Origin: Trebouxia sp. TZW2008
Lineage: Eukaryota; Chlorophyta; Trebouxiophyceae; Trebouxiales; Trebouxiaceae
NCBI GenBank assembly: GCA_002118135.1
Contig: BDIU01000274.1
Location: forward strand, 1-64,000
DNA: 64,000 nt
Reading direction: 5' to 3'
The translations under genes were made by a program, and so were the position numbers. Shown here in pieces: positions 35,809 to 53,500 of this stretch (positions are counted from its first letter, which is position 1; each line of letters begins with the position of its first letter). Below the pieces are notes generated by a model that saw nothing but the letters and a program-made list of their open reading frames with translations, was not told the origin of the DNA and ran no database searches.

Positions 35809-38406
35809 ATGGCCGTCCCCCTCCCGGCTGAAACATCCTCTAGCAGCCACTGCTTCCACCAGCGAAGTCCCTGCACCTTTCGTGTCAGGAGACAATCTAG
35901 GACTGCTTTCGTCTGCCATTCGAAGTCGACGGGCTTGCAGCTCAGAGCAAGGCGAAAACGACTTGCTGGAGCGAGTGGACTCAGTGCAAACCACACACAA
36001 ACACTAGTTCAGACCCCACACAGCAGTGTACTGCCTGCACATTCTTGGCGCACATACCGAGACGAAGGCTCTTTGTCGGAGCTTGCAATCGCAGATTACC
36101 TGTTGGAGGAACGAGGACGCTTAGGGGCAGCGCAAACACAAAACAAACCACCCAATGCACAGCCAAAGGTGAGCTCCTGATTTGCAACCTCTGTTTCTTG
36201 CTTCGCACGAGGCATGCTTCATCAGAGGCAGTACTTGAACACCAGACATGCAGTCTGCCAGCAAGGCAAAAACATACTCCTTCAACCTTTTTCTCACCAC
36301 GTTTAGCTAGCTCACGCACTGCAGGGCGGGCAAGCTGCTTTAGCAGCAGAGCAGCGAAGGCTGCGGTGTTGTTACCCTGTGTCAAAAGCAGACTTGCAGC
36401 GTATAGACTGGTCTTCAAACAGCAATTTCTTGGAAAGGCGGCCCAAGGTCCAGGTGCCACCCAGGTTGCAAGGTTGCATAACTGAATTTGTGCCTCAGAA
36501 GCCAGCAAAGAAGTCAGCTGCGACTCTAGATGGGTGAGCTTGCATTGCATAGACAGAAAATGGCTGCTCTTGACAACTCTTTACAGCGCATCAAAGCTGA
36601 AAACTTGCAGATGTCATGCACATACAAAGGTCTTCAAGTAAGCACGGATACTATTGGCAATACCAGGATGTCTTTGCAGTCTGGCTTTCTTTCTGACGCC
36701 ACTGCTGCACAGTGCTGATCATCAACAGCGCTTCCAACAAGCTGCTGAACGTGTGTCACGCAAGAGACACCCTACAATTTGCGACACTCTTGTCTGGAAG
36801 CAATGATCCTCAAGGGCATCTCTCAGGCTGCATCACTTCATCTGCTGAGCAGCATTATATGGCCCAGCTCTGAGTACAGCTCTCATTGGGCTTGTCGTCA
36901 TGCAGGGATGCTCAGTTGGCTCTTTGGTATCCGTTTGACGCTGCTCAGAAAGCCACAGCAAAGATTGATGCATTGCAGCGCAAACTTGGCAAAGAGCCTT
37001 CGCATAATCAAGCAGCGGCAGCGGCCGGCCTGCCTTCCGTTGCAGCATTGAAGCAGTGTCTTCAAGACGGGCAGGTCAGTAGTGCTTGCTCACATACTTT
37101 TGAGCTGTCTTGCATGCGACAAGCAGTACAGATGGGAATTGTGTCTGATGGCACAGAAGAGAAGTTCATATGTGTTCTGCGCTCAAGATTTATAGTTTCT
37201 GTATTTGCACATGCAAGCATGATATGCCAGCTGTTTCACTTTGCGACAGTGCTAGGCTTGTTGGTGGGAGATATTACGTGTGGTAAGAGTATCATACTGA
37301 CCTGTCACTCCTGCCTGCAGTCAGCAAAATTAAACTGCTGCATACTGGCATGTTCATTGGTGAGTCTCATCCACTCTGTAGCCCACATGATCATGGGCAT
37401 GCAATGTTTGTGTCAACAAAGGAGGCATGCTGCAGCTTGTGTTTGTTGTGCAGAGTGCCAAGCTGCAGCTGATGGCAGCTAACATGGGGCAAGTCAACAA
37501 GCTAGCGTGGAGTTACAACCATCGCAATGTAGCTTTTCAAGATCTAGTAGAGGCAGGGCTGTCAGGGCTGGAAACAGGTCTCACAAAGTTTGACCCGAAA
37601 CGTGGAGCAAAACTCAGCACAGCCGTGTTCTTCTACATCAGAGACCACATGTTCAAAGCGTATAGGACGCGGACACATGTGGTTCAGGTCCCTGTCACCA
37701 CGCAGGAGCAAGTGTACCGTGTTGACGCCTGTGTCAAGCGGTATCAGCAGCAGCACACCGGGAAGCAGCCGACTGACGAATACATTGTGAAAGCCACAAA
37801 GTTGACCAAACACGCAGTGCAGAGAGTGTGGGACATAAAGCAAAGACGGGTATTGTCAATTGATGCTTTGCCTAGCAACAATGACGGGGACCTAAATGAG
37901 GGCAATACCGATGCCTTGATTGATTTCATCAGCACTGGTGATGACCCAGAGCAGGATGTGCTAGCCCAGCATGTACAGTTGCATGTGACCCAGTTGTTGG
38001 ATTCATTGCCTGGGGTTATGGGTACCATTCTGCAGGAGAGATATGGCCTTTTAGATGGCCAAGACAAGACGTATGAGGAGGTAGGGCACAGCAACATTGT
38101 CTGTACCTTTGTGCACTTTGCACCTGTGTCATGTGCTGAATGTGTGCATTGATTCTATAGTATTGAGCGCTGCTGTCATCTTGTGTGTGTTATGCAAAGC
38201 CTCAATCAAAGCAAATTTACAGTTCGTCTGATATACAAGCTTGTTGTCATGGGCAGCATCAGCCATGTCTCAGTGTCAATCTGATTTGCTTGCAGGTGGG
38301 TAGTCTAGTTGGCATGAAAAAGTGGACAGTCAAAGACATGCATCTTCAGGCTGTTGAGAGTTTACGGAGTTCTGCTGAGAGTTTGCAGCTGGCTTCTGCT
38401 CTCTGA
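35809..38406 (+). CDS. Diverged sigma-70 factor, probably plastid
   Basis: Exons 35809-36168, 36325-36533, 36906-37074, 37454-38080, 38296-38406 give 491 aa; phases fit. The Arg/Ser-rich first ~100 residues look like a plastid transit peptide. Sigma region 1.2 to 2.1 is seen in KIDALQRKLGKEPSHNQAA and AKLQLMAANMGQVNKLAWSY; region 2 in FQDLVEAGLSGLETGLTKFD and GAKLSTAVFFYIRDHMFKAY; region 3 in EQVYRVDACVKRYQQQHTG; region 4 in LDSLPGVMGTILQERYGL. Two usual features are altered: the aromatic -10 recognition patch (YWWIRQ in most) is FFYIRDH, and the -35 helix (RERVRQIE) is KKWTVKDMH. It could be a specialised or weakened factor. Exon 2 is the least certain; a further small exon between 36534 and 36905 is possible. 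Confidence 0.8.
37321..37359 (+). repeat. Possible decayed duplicate of a sigma-factor exon start
   Basis: After a CTGCAG acceptor the sequence reads SAKLNCCILACSL in phase 0 and ends at GTGAGT. The real exon at 37454 begins SAKLQLMAAN after a GTGCAG acceptor in the same phase. It may be a remnant duplicate or an alternative mini-exon. Confidence 0.4.
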
Positions 38407-39229
38407 TTGTGTTCGCATGTTTGACAACCTCCATTTCATGTCTGGCAGTCACCTATTCTTTTGTCCTCTTCTGACCTTCAGCCCAACTGGCTGCACAGCG
38501 TTGTGTGTGTTCGCTTCTGCCTGCACACTGTGCAGTTTTGGCAGCTTTGTTTGTGTTGCCTTTGAACTCCCGAGCAATTTTGCACAGCTGCTTTGGTTGC
38601 AGCAAAATGCACAACGCATGCATGTCCCACCCAAGGTCTTGCGTATACATTTATAGTGGTGCGTTTGTTGTGTGTCTACAAATGCTTGTGGATGTTATTC
38701 TTCAAGTGTGAGAGAGGTCATACCGGAAATTGTGCTGAAGTTTCACTGAATGAACTCGAGCAGATCGTAATTACAGTGAACATGATTACACTTGCTGCCT
38801 GTCAATCGTCGCTGCATACTCATTGCTGCCACTCACAGTGCAACTGATAATCCATGTGAGCGAGCGAAGCTTGATCACAAGCACCATTTGTCAAGTTCTG
38901 CAACGCATGTGCAAACGAGCACCCTTGCCAGCACAACTTGCTATAAAGCAGCCAGAAGGCAGCATGTTAGGAAAAAGGGTTGCAGGACGAACAATTGAGT
39001 ACCAAACAAGTGCAAAAAGGGTTGCAGGACGAACAATTGAGTACCAAACAAGTGCTGCCAACGTACAAATTGGTCCCAACACAGTCATATGCTGGCACTC
39101 AGCTTTGCAGGCATATGCGCCTGATAAAGTGAAAAGCAACGAGCAGCAATAGAAATAAAATCACAACACAGCAACAGTGGACCCAAAGATCAGCGTCACC
39201 CGCCTTCACAAAACAAAAAAAAATGGGAT
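38407..39229. other. Convergent 3' region of sigma and PDS genes
   Basis: 823 bp between the stops of the sigma-factor and PDS genes. No exon is supported. It contains an exact 42-bp tandem duplication and an A-rich run near 39213. Confidence 0.5.
38972..39055 (+). repeat. Exact 42-bp tandem duplication
   Basis: Two identical 42-bp units (starting AAAAAGGGTTGCAGGACGAA) abut at 39013/39014. Lack of any mismatch means a recent event. 42 is a multiple of three but no gene is supported here. Confidence 0.95.
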
Positions 39230-45092
<5,863 letters not shown>

Positions 45093-45822
45093 ATGGCCTG
45101 CATGGCATCTTTACAAGCCATGCATGGGAAGCCGTTTACCACGATAAGGCCAAGTCCAGCTCAGCGCACAGTAGGTGTTGCAAGTAGACCAAGGACTCCT
45201 GTCTGTCGGCCTCGACATGCGCGGGATACAGCTGTCGGGATAGGCACAACACCAGGCGGAGGAGGTGGGGCACCGGGTGCTCCCGGTGGAGGAGGAGGCG
45301 TAAGCCCCGGCCCAGGTCCAGGCACGATGCCTCCAGGAGGCGGTGGAACTCCAGGAGGCGGCGTACCAGGAGGTCAGTCTTACCCTCATTCCCAAAGGCT
45401 TGCAGTAATCTCCAAGCTGCACACTTGCTCATGAACATAAGAACAGATGGTGCAAGCTACGGTTTCTGCTCTGCCCCAAGCAGTCTCCGTACCACCTGAG
45501 CCCAGAAGGTCGCTCTTGCCTGTGCAAAGCATGCCAGCTCATAAGCATGTGCAAGCAATGAATCCATCTGATCAATTGCAGGATTTGCTCCAGCGGACAT
45601 ATTACGATGAGAACAAAGCCTGTGCTGTGATTTGTTACAGGTCCTGCCCCTGAGCCACCTTTGCCAGAGCCTCCAGCAGGGCCTGGCCCAGGTCAGCCTG
45701 GTGCTGACCCCCCTGGTGGCCCCGCCCCTGAACCCCCCCTACCTGAGCCCCCTGGTGGTCCAGGCCCCGGCCAACCCCCAGTCGAGCCAGGAGGTGGTCC
45801 TGCCCCAGAGCGCCCATTTTGA
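45093..45822 (+). CDS. Gly/Pro-rich protein of unknown function
   Basis: Exons 45093-45372 and 45641-45822 give 153 aa, joined in phase 1. The N-terminal 60 residues are basic with many Arg and Ser/Thr and could be a plastid or mitochondrial targeting peptide. The rest is low complexity: GGGGG and PGPGP runs in exon 1; in exon 2 a repeat of about 28 residues beginning GPAPEPPLPEPP occurs twice. The composition is like some wall or intrinsically disordered linkers, but without a signal peptide I would not call it a wall protein. The clean splice junction inside repeats and codon-sized repeats favour a real gene. Confidence 0.55.
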
Positions 45823-45886
45823 GTCAATTTGCTCTCAATCTCAGAAAAGCTGACGCCAGAGCACCCATTTCAAGTCAATTTGCTGC
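45806..45886 (+). repeat. Tandem copy of the Gly/Pro-rich gene's stop region
   Basis: CCAGAGCGCCCATTTTGAGT and the following CAATTTGCT recur as CCAGAGCACCCATTTCAAGT plus CAATTTGCT about 49 bp downstream. In the copy the TGA has become CAA. Confidence 0.8.
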
Positions 45887-47173
45887 AAACTTCAAAGCGC
45901 TGGAGCGATGAGTTGCATAATTCAGAAACCCAAGCAGAAGCATCTGGCAGCAGTTGAAATTAGCATGCCTAAAAGAAGGCAATGACAACTTTTGATCAGC
46001 AACAACCTCAAAGGATCTGACCATCCGCATCTGTATGACACTTGTGGCATAACAGCTGCTGAAAGCACATCTGTAGGAACTTGAGCAAGCTTCTTGCACC
46101 TGGAAGACAACACAATGTGTGCAATTGAAGTTGAGTTTGAGGTCTTGAGACATAGCTGCTGGGTGCGACGTTATGAAGAGGGTCTGACACAGAACAATTA
46201 CAGGCAGCAAGCATCCTGTTGAAGCACTGTTGACGTTTTTCAGATTCTGATGCCTATTGAACCTGTGCTGTGTTTCATGCTGTCCTGAGCATCTGCATGC
46301 TTCCGTCTTGCAAAGTGCAAACTGACATGTTGATGCGTGTTAGCACACCGCATGCAAGACTGAATGCACTCGCATAGCAGCTCTTAGAGCCAATTGGTGG
46401 TGGCAGACCATGCCATAGCATTCCTAGTGCTGCAAGTGCGCAGCGCAAGCTCCCCACGGAAAATGAATGATACAGGCATATGCATGTGCAGGACTCACAT
46501 TTGACATGCAAGGCAGGGCCTGTGTGCAAGCTGCTGCCACAGCAAATCCCGTAACATCACAACCACAGCAAACATGACAAAGGCAGAGTAAAGTTGTTGC
46601 ATAGCTTTTGATAGCATGTATTACAAGTGTCACCATTCAAAGCATGAGCTTGTCATATCTATCAGGAATCTGAACTATCCGCAGATCTCCTGAGGTGCAC
46701 TTGGTGCAAGTGTAGCTAAGCCAACATATAATTCTTATTTGCAGAACCAACTGTATGCTCACACCTTCAATCAGAAGTCAAGCTCGTCAGGCAGGGCACA
46801 CCATACAATGTTATAATGTGACCCATCAGAGCATTGTTCATCATATCACCCGGGATCTGTGCTATCTGCAGATGTCCTGGAGGTGCTGTGTGACACATGC
46901 AGGCCATTACGTTGAACAGACTCATAAGTAGGGGAGTAGCAATACTATTAGGGAGGAGTGCCTTTTGTTATCTGCGATCCGAGCCAATGCTCTTCATGAC
47001 CCCAATGCCTTGACCACGCGCAAGGCTGTTGGGTTACTTATGACTGAGTAGATATACTTGTATCAAGGGGGAGAAGTCGCCATGTGCTGTGTCTGGTCAA
47101 AATCTGCGTGTGCCAGTCTAGCACACTCCGTGGACAGACTTGCCCACCCTAGAGCTGACCACATCATGTGGCA
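45823..47173. other. Noncoding stretch with a diverged repeat pair
   Basis: 1.35 kb without a supported gene. At about 46640-46712 and 46829-46895 the sequences share CATATC, GATCTG or GAATCTG, CTATC(C/T)GCAGAT, TCCTG and AGGTGC, and so look like an old duplication. A GGTTTACTTATGACTGAG region near 47035 has no feature I can name. Confidence 0.4.
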
Positions 47174-50100
47174 CTACTCTTCATGGGGATTGGCAAGATC
47201 GTACTGGCTGAACAGGGGAGCATATACGCCGCACTCGCCCTGTTCACACACCCATGTGAACACTGAGGCAGCCCTGACATTTGTTGTGCCGTTTTCGCCT
47301 GGCTCTTCAAAACAGCCAGGTGTTTCTGGGACAGCTGCACACAGCAACACAATTTGTTTGAAGCTTGAGAAGCATGCGGGGGGGAGCAATTCACATGCTT
47401 TAGCCAGCCAACAAGGCTGATTGCATGTGCCACATAGTGGCAATGACAATACCTCCATGTATATTCTTGCAATGAGTGACTGCGTATGCAGCATTGGGTG
47501 ATGTGCAATAGCACAGAAGCTGTTTGGTGTGGTCTGTGAAAGTTTGTAATCGTCGTCATCCTCAAGCATGCTATGCAGGTCAAGAGGGTTGCAAACAGGC
47601 CAGCACTCATCAATCATCAATGAATAATATAACACACAGTTGCACTTTCCAGCACATGTGCTGGCTGTGCGTGGCCCAAGCCCTATCTTGCCAGGCTGGC
47701 TTGTTCTGAGCATCAGTCATACATGGCATGGCATATTTGGCAGGCTGCCCCGACAACAGAGATGCAGATTGAGGCAAATGACAGAAGCTACACTTGTGTA
47801 TCTCCACATTTCATTCATTCTAACCGTGTGCTAGACAGGCTCGACGGGCCCAGCTGGGTACGCGCTGAAGCAGTGAGCTGTCTTCAACCAGATGGGTCCT
47901 GTGCTATCCTAAACCGTTTATATTGAGCATGGAGGGAGGTGAGATACACATTGCCACAGGCTGCAAAGTACCTAGTCTGATGAGTCAAGGAGTGCAGCTT
48001 AGATTGCAGGCCGGTGAGCTTACCTGTAGCGTTGCAGTTTAGGCTCGTATACACTATCTCGCCAGTGCTGCTTTCAGCATACACACCATTGTAGACAGTC
48101 TGCAGTCAAACAAAGCAGACTTGGTGCTCTAGATTTCCAATGCAATGCAGAAGGAGATTTGTGCACGTCTAGGCTGCTGCTGATACGGTCACAGGCTTCA
48201 TGCTCAGTCATGCCACAGAAATGGCGTCAATATGCGTACACTGTGTTGCATGTGCAGCCATCAAGCTGGATACGCATCATGTTGTGATAAGGAGAAGAAA
48301 AGGCTATGCCGTTAGGCATCATAACAAAAGCTTCTCTATAGAAGAGGCAGGAAATGGCTTTGTGTTATATGCCTATAGCTGGCGCACGACATAGCAATCT
48401 GTAGGAATTCAGCAATTTGTAGGAATTCAGCATGCATGGCAAGCTGCATTGTGTACAAAAGCTGTGTTGCATCAAACAATGCGGTCATGTATGTACAGCT
48501 TGGGTGTTGATTGTCAAACCCAAAGTGAAATGCCAACTCACTCGAGCTTTGAGTTGGCCTGTGTTACGGTCAAGGTATGGGTACCAGGTTTGGCAGTACT
48601 CTTCGCCTTGATATGACAGCCTCAAAATGTTGTCTGCATAGCTTGTGATGTTGCTAGTAAAGCTCTCACGGTGACCAACACCAATCTGAAAGTGGTTCTC
48701 AGTAGCACCTGTACGCTCAGATTGGCTGTGTCATTGTGGTTTCAGCAGCTTTGAAACGAAAAACGCACATGTTCAACAGTTTGCTGACTGTGCTTGAAGA
48801 AAGTGGACATGACTTCAAGTGAACATGTGGCAGTCTGAGCGAAATGGAACAATGCAAATAGCTGCACACAAGCAATAGATATGCTTTGCTAGCAAGAAGT
48901 GTTTGTGCGAGCTCACCAACAGCGTATATCAAATACTGGTCATCATTGATGTTGTGGCGATAGTCAAACTCATTTTCATAGGCTGTGCAGTTTGGCATGC
49001 CATCCTGCATTGCAGTCATGGCACCATGTCATCAGCAGCAGCCATTGTAGCTTTGACTACGAGACACAGCTATACATGTATCCTACATTCCAGCCATGAC
49101 ACCATGTTATCACTGACAGCCATTGCCGCCTTGACCACGACAAAAGCTGTTTGTATGGGTGAAAGCAACATGCGTGGCAACCATGTGATCATGTTATTAC
49201 TGGAAGGCATTGCGGCCTTGAACATGACGACATCCACGCATGTATCAGCGGCGACAGGAACATGCATTGCAGTCATGACCTCATGATATCACTGACAGCT
49301 ATTGCGGCCTTGACAAGGCAACAGCTATCTGTGCATCATGGGCGAAAGCAGCATGCTGACAATATATATAGCTCAACCAGCATTAAGTTGTGCAGCTCAG
49401 AGCCTCTGTCAATCATGACTCAAAATTGTCATGGTTGCCAGTTCATGCGGTCATGCGTGACACAGCCATTGTCAGTAACTATCGTGAATCACAATATCAT
49501 GACTGGTCATTCAGTTGATAATGTCAAAGCCAATGTTAGTGACTGTTGTGAATCACAGAAGCACTGTTGGTCAGTCAAGCTAAAATGTGCTATTGGCTTA
49601 CCTCTGCTTCCCACTCTGCACGAGAAGTCTGAGCGCCCTCGGCTTTCCAAACACCCAGAAGATCTGCACAAGGACTGACAATGCTTGACGATCGCATTCC
49701 CCACATTTCTCTCCTTCCATTTATAATGGTGTATGTTTGACAAACACAATATGCTGTTGAATGCTGCACTTGTCATAGGTTGAGATGCAGAATATCAAGA
49801 GGGCCACACCACCATGCATAGGTAATGTCGAAGCTGCCATAACAACAGATGCTTGACCAGCTTTGCACGGAGAATGCCAGCTTGAGGGGAAAAGTGGGCA
49901 TGTCAGATGTTCGTACCGTGCACGCCCAGAGATAGCAGAGACTTATCTCGCACGTCCCAGGTGTCCCCTGGTCCGTACTCGATCGGAGCGTAAGCCACTG
50001 ACTCGTTCACGGCAGTATGCTCTTCTTGAGCAGATACTACGCCCTGGTAGAGGTACCGCAGATTAGCTCAAGCCGCTTCAAGCATAGGAGCGGTGTGCAA

Positions 50101-50178
50101 AAATCACGCACTTACCAAAACATACGCCAGCACAAGGGCAATCAGAGTTAGAACTTTTCCGCTCTGTAGGCAAGCCAT
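47174..50178 (-). CDS. Secreted protein with conserved-looking Cys, unknown family
   Basis: Exons 50178-50116, 50043-49917, 49663-49602, 49004-48917, 48708-48542, 48099-48024 and 47334-47174 give 247 aa, phases consistent. A clear signal peptide opens the protein (MACLQSGKVLTLIALVLAYV then LGVVSAQ). The mature part contains DLLGVWKAEG, with a GxW motif as in lipocalins; NCTAYENEFDYRHN; EEYCQTWYPYLDRN; LNCNAT; and a final exon CFEEPGENG ... WVCEQGECGVYAPLF. Cys spacing in the last exon faintly recalls X8/CBM43 modules. Neither resemblance is strong enough to name a family. A competing last exon at 47898-47831 (GPIWLKTAHCFSAYPAGP then stop, 216 aa total) also fits the phase. The gene is head to head with the giant mosaic gene. 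Confidence 0.6.
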
Positions 50179-50527
50179 GATAGTGTACTGCGTCAGTGAG
50201 CAGTTGGGCAGCAGAGTCAAATTTTGTCTCGGCGGCGTCTGTTGGTACAAACTTGACCCAGCATGCCTTCCGTATATGCTGACGCGCCGGTCGTGGTACC
50301 GGCAGCGGTGCGTGCCAAACCTCTGCATTACACGCGCTTTTGGATAGACCAATGACTCATATCACTAACATGCAGACCTTTCAACAGTCCCCCGTCCTTT
50401 AATTAGCGTCCCTGGCTCTTGTGACGTTTCGCATTTCGGTGGGCCAAAGGCTGGTCATAGAATCTGCTTGTCGCGATCGGCTGCGTCGTGCTCCTTGTGG
50501 CTGCCATGTGCATGCCATAAAGCAAAC
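50179..50527. promoter_or_regulatory. Shared head-to-head promoter region of two secreted-protein genes
   Basis: 349 bp between the start codons of the two secreted-protein genes. This is the intergenic position for a bidirectional promoter. No motif assigned. Confidence 0.5.
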
Positions 50528-53500
50528 ATGGTCACAATGCGCCTGCTTGCGTGCAGCGTTTGCCTGGTACGTAGTCTTGTTAGCACAACTTGCACATCAA
50601 GTACATGCACGCCTTTGCGGATTGACGTAATCAGGCTTGGCGAAAAGCATGTGCCCAATCAGCATGTAGAATACTATTGTCTCAACGCCATGTACTCACA
50701 TTGCTTTCCTGTTATCACAGGTTCTGTCTGCGACTGGCGTGCTCGCCTCAGGTAGTGTCTCGCAGTCGCATATATGGTGCTGAAACAAGCTTTGATGTTA
50801 AATAAAATCGAGAAAGACATGCTGAAACGTAGGCACACAGGGTTTCCGGTCACTGCAAGCAGAATCCACCCTCGAAGCGCCTGTCGAGGCTCCATCAGAG
50901 TCCCCCACCGAGTCCAGCCCTCCACCACCACCACCTTCACCCCCACCACCACCACCATCACCCCCACCACCACCGTCCCATGACTATGGAACTCAGAACG
51001 GAAGCCCTTGCAACCTTACAAGTGTGACACCCCATGCCTTGACCTGATCCCTTCCCTTCTGACCTGCCTTGTCCTGTGATGGCTGGTCTCTGGGATGTGG
51101 CACCTTGTTCTGCTGCCTTGCTTTCCTGCTGATCAGCTAGAGATGCCTGACTAACTCATGTTGCTGCTAACTAAAGCTGCAATCTGCTGCTGTGTAATGC
51201 AGCTGACTGCACTGACTGGGCGACATACTGTGACATCAGTGGGCAGTGTAGTCCCATGAACTACAACACACAGTACAATGGCCTTGGCAGTTGTCTAACA
51301 GCAGGTCAGTGAATGAGTCTCTGCATCTCTCTTAGTGGAGAAACTTGTCGGTGCATGTTTTGAAAGAACAACTGATGTTTGTTGCCTGGCCAAACATCAT
51401 CATATCTTCTCTCTGTCGCCTTTCTTTCCATTGCAGCATTGTGCTGGTGTGAAAGCACAATCAAGCTCAGGATGTCAATGTTTCAAACCTAATCACCCAT
51501 GTTCTGAGCGCTTGTCTTTTGTGCAGATGACTGTACTGGAGTGCTGAACACAGATGTTGCAAATGCTGTTTGTGACGTCACATATCAATGCACATATGGA
51601 GATGGACTATATTTCTGGAGGTCTTGTCGAGGCAATGGTAAGCTGTACTTACCCAGCTTTTGTTCAAAGCAATGTGGACACAAGCATGCATTCTGTACAC
51701 GCACCAGCTGCAAGCTGTCACAGCATCACAACATATGTCTGGACCACAAAAGTGTGCGTGCACACAAACATCACAGAAATCAATGGGATGACCACAGTCT
51801 CAGCATTTGTGCTTGCATGATATCAATGTCAGAGAGATCCTCGTGTGCCTGCAGCTGATTGCTATCCTGGTCTGGTTTGTACTTACAATGGCTTGGAGAA
51901 CTACGCACATTGCGCAACACCAGTATCTGTAGGTGGTGCGTGCGGTGCTAAGTATGGTGCTAACACTGGTAAGCTGTTTGCAGTTTGTCTTCAAACAATT
52001 GCAGTCTCTGTCACATGCTATGCATGACAGCCATGTAACATGTGATGCTGCGCATGCTTGAAGAGACGAGCTGAAGTCTGGCAGTCTCACAGACTCTGTT
52101 AGAGGCTGCCAAAAGCTTTGCAGTCTTTGATTACTCTTCAACATTGTGTGCTTTTGATCAATCACAGAGTCTTGCGTTGAGCTCAAGGACAAAATCAATC
52201 AGCTATGTCCCTGAGCAGTCATGTGTAACTTACTTTGGACTGCCCACGACTGTATGTGCAGTGCCATGAGTAGTGACATCACAAGGCATACCATCATCAA
52301 ACAAATGGTTGAAAGACATTGTGTGTATCAGACCCCAAATCATCGACAGAGAAGCACTTTGCAGCCTTTGCATCCTTGCATCCTCTGGAACTGGTTTGAC
52401 GCTTTGATGGTACAACATACTTCTTAGTGTCACCCTCTATACCCTTCTTTTACTGTCCCTTCTCAGAACTAACAAGCTTGTGTGATGGTTGCAGCTGTTT
52501 GTGAGCCTGAAGCCATTTGCCAGAACAGTGTATGCACTGCTGTGCCAGCCTACACTTCTTGCTCTTCATCAGGTAGGGATGATCTGCAGCATCCTGCAAC
52601 TGATTACTGCTGCTGACTGTCAAACAGAGTGGTCTGCCGCTGAGCAACATCTTTGTGCAGTGTAGAATGCTAATGCGCCTTTGTGTGCTGCAGCTGATTG
52701 TGGCAGTGGTCAAGTTTGCAACTCAGCAAAAGTGTGTGCAACGCCTGTCCCACTCAAAGGATCTTGCACCACTTCAGGTCAGCTGAAATCTTTGCTTGCT
52801 TATGCAATGTAACTCATGATTGCACAGGCTCTGCTGCCTGCCATATTTTAGGTTGAATGCTTCAACTGAGTGGCGTGTAACTGTGCTGCAGATGATTGTG
52901 AATTCAACTGTGACTGTGGAACATCTGGAGTCTGTGAGCTGCAGTCGTATTTTCAGTACGGCTACTTTGCCCTTTTGTGCAATACAACAGGTGAACACTC
53001 TGACTCTGTTGCATCAGAGGGACATGTCAAGGATGCTGCTGTTGTCATGTGCAAATTCATGAGATGCGTGTGCTTGTACATACAGCATTTGCATGCTTTC
53101 AGATTTCCAGTCAAACAATACAGCAAGTGAGATGACCTGGTGCTGTAAGGGGCTGCAACTCCTTGTCATGTAATGTGTCAAAGACAGTGCCTTTGGTATC
53201 AACTTGGCATCAGTTCAAGGGACACTTTTCAGAATATGAAGCTGTGAAAGTGCAATAATGATGCGGTGTGTTGCACATGACTTGCAAGAGTGCATCGTTC
53301 ACAGCGTGTTTGTTGTGCAGATGACTGCACCAGGCAGCTAAGCACCACTTCTGACCAGATCACATGTGATGTGACTCACCAGTGCAACGCTCCGCGTGGC
53401 GCAGACCAACCTGGCTGCAGGGGCAACGGTAAGCAAGGCAGTAGGCGTTGTCACACCTTTGTCACACCATTGCCACAACAAAACAAAGGTTTCCTATCAG

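Noticed and set aside
35981..36550. A 189-codon minus-strand open frame opposite the sigma-factor gene
   Set aside because: It is antisense to exons 1 and 2 of the sigma gene, has no recognisable domain, and the plus-strand frame gives a coherent sigma factor.
47881..49860. Alternative exon near 49840-49790 (SFDITYAWWCGPLDIL) for the secreted protein
   Set aside because: It looks protein-like but no acceptor gives the needed phase, while joining the exons at 49917 and 49663 directly keeps frame.
52160..52220. Short open segment after a CACAG acceptor (ESCVELKDKINQLCP)
   Set aside because: It hits a stop before any donor; probably a decayed module.
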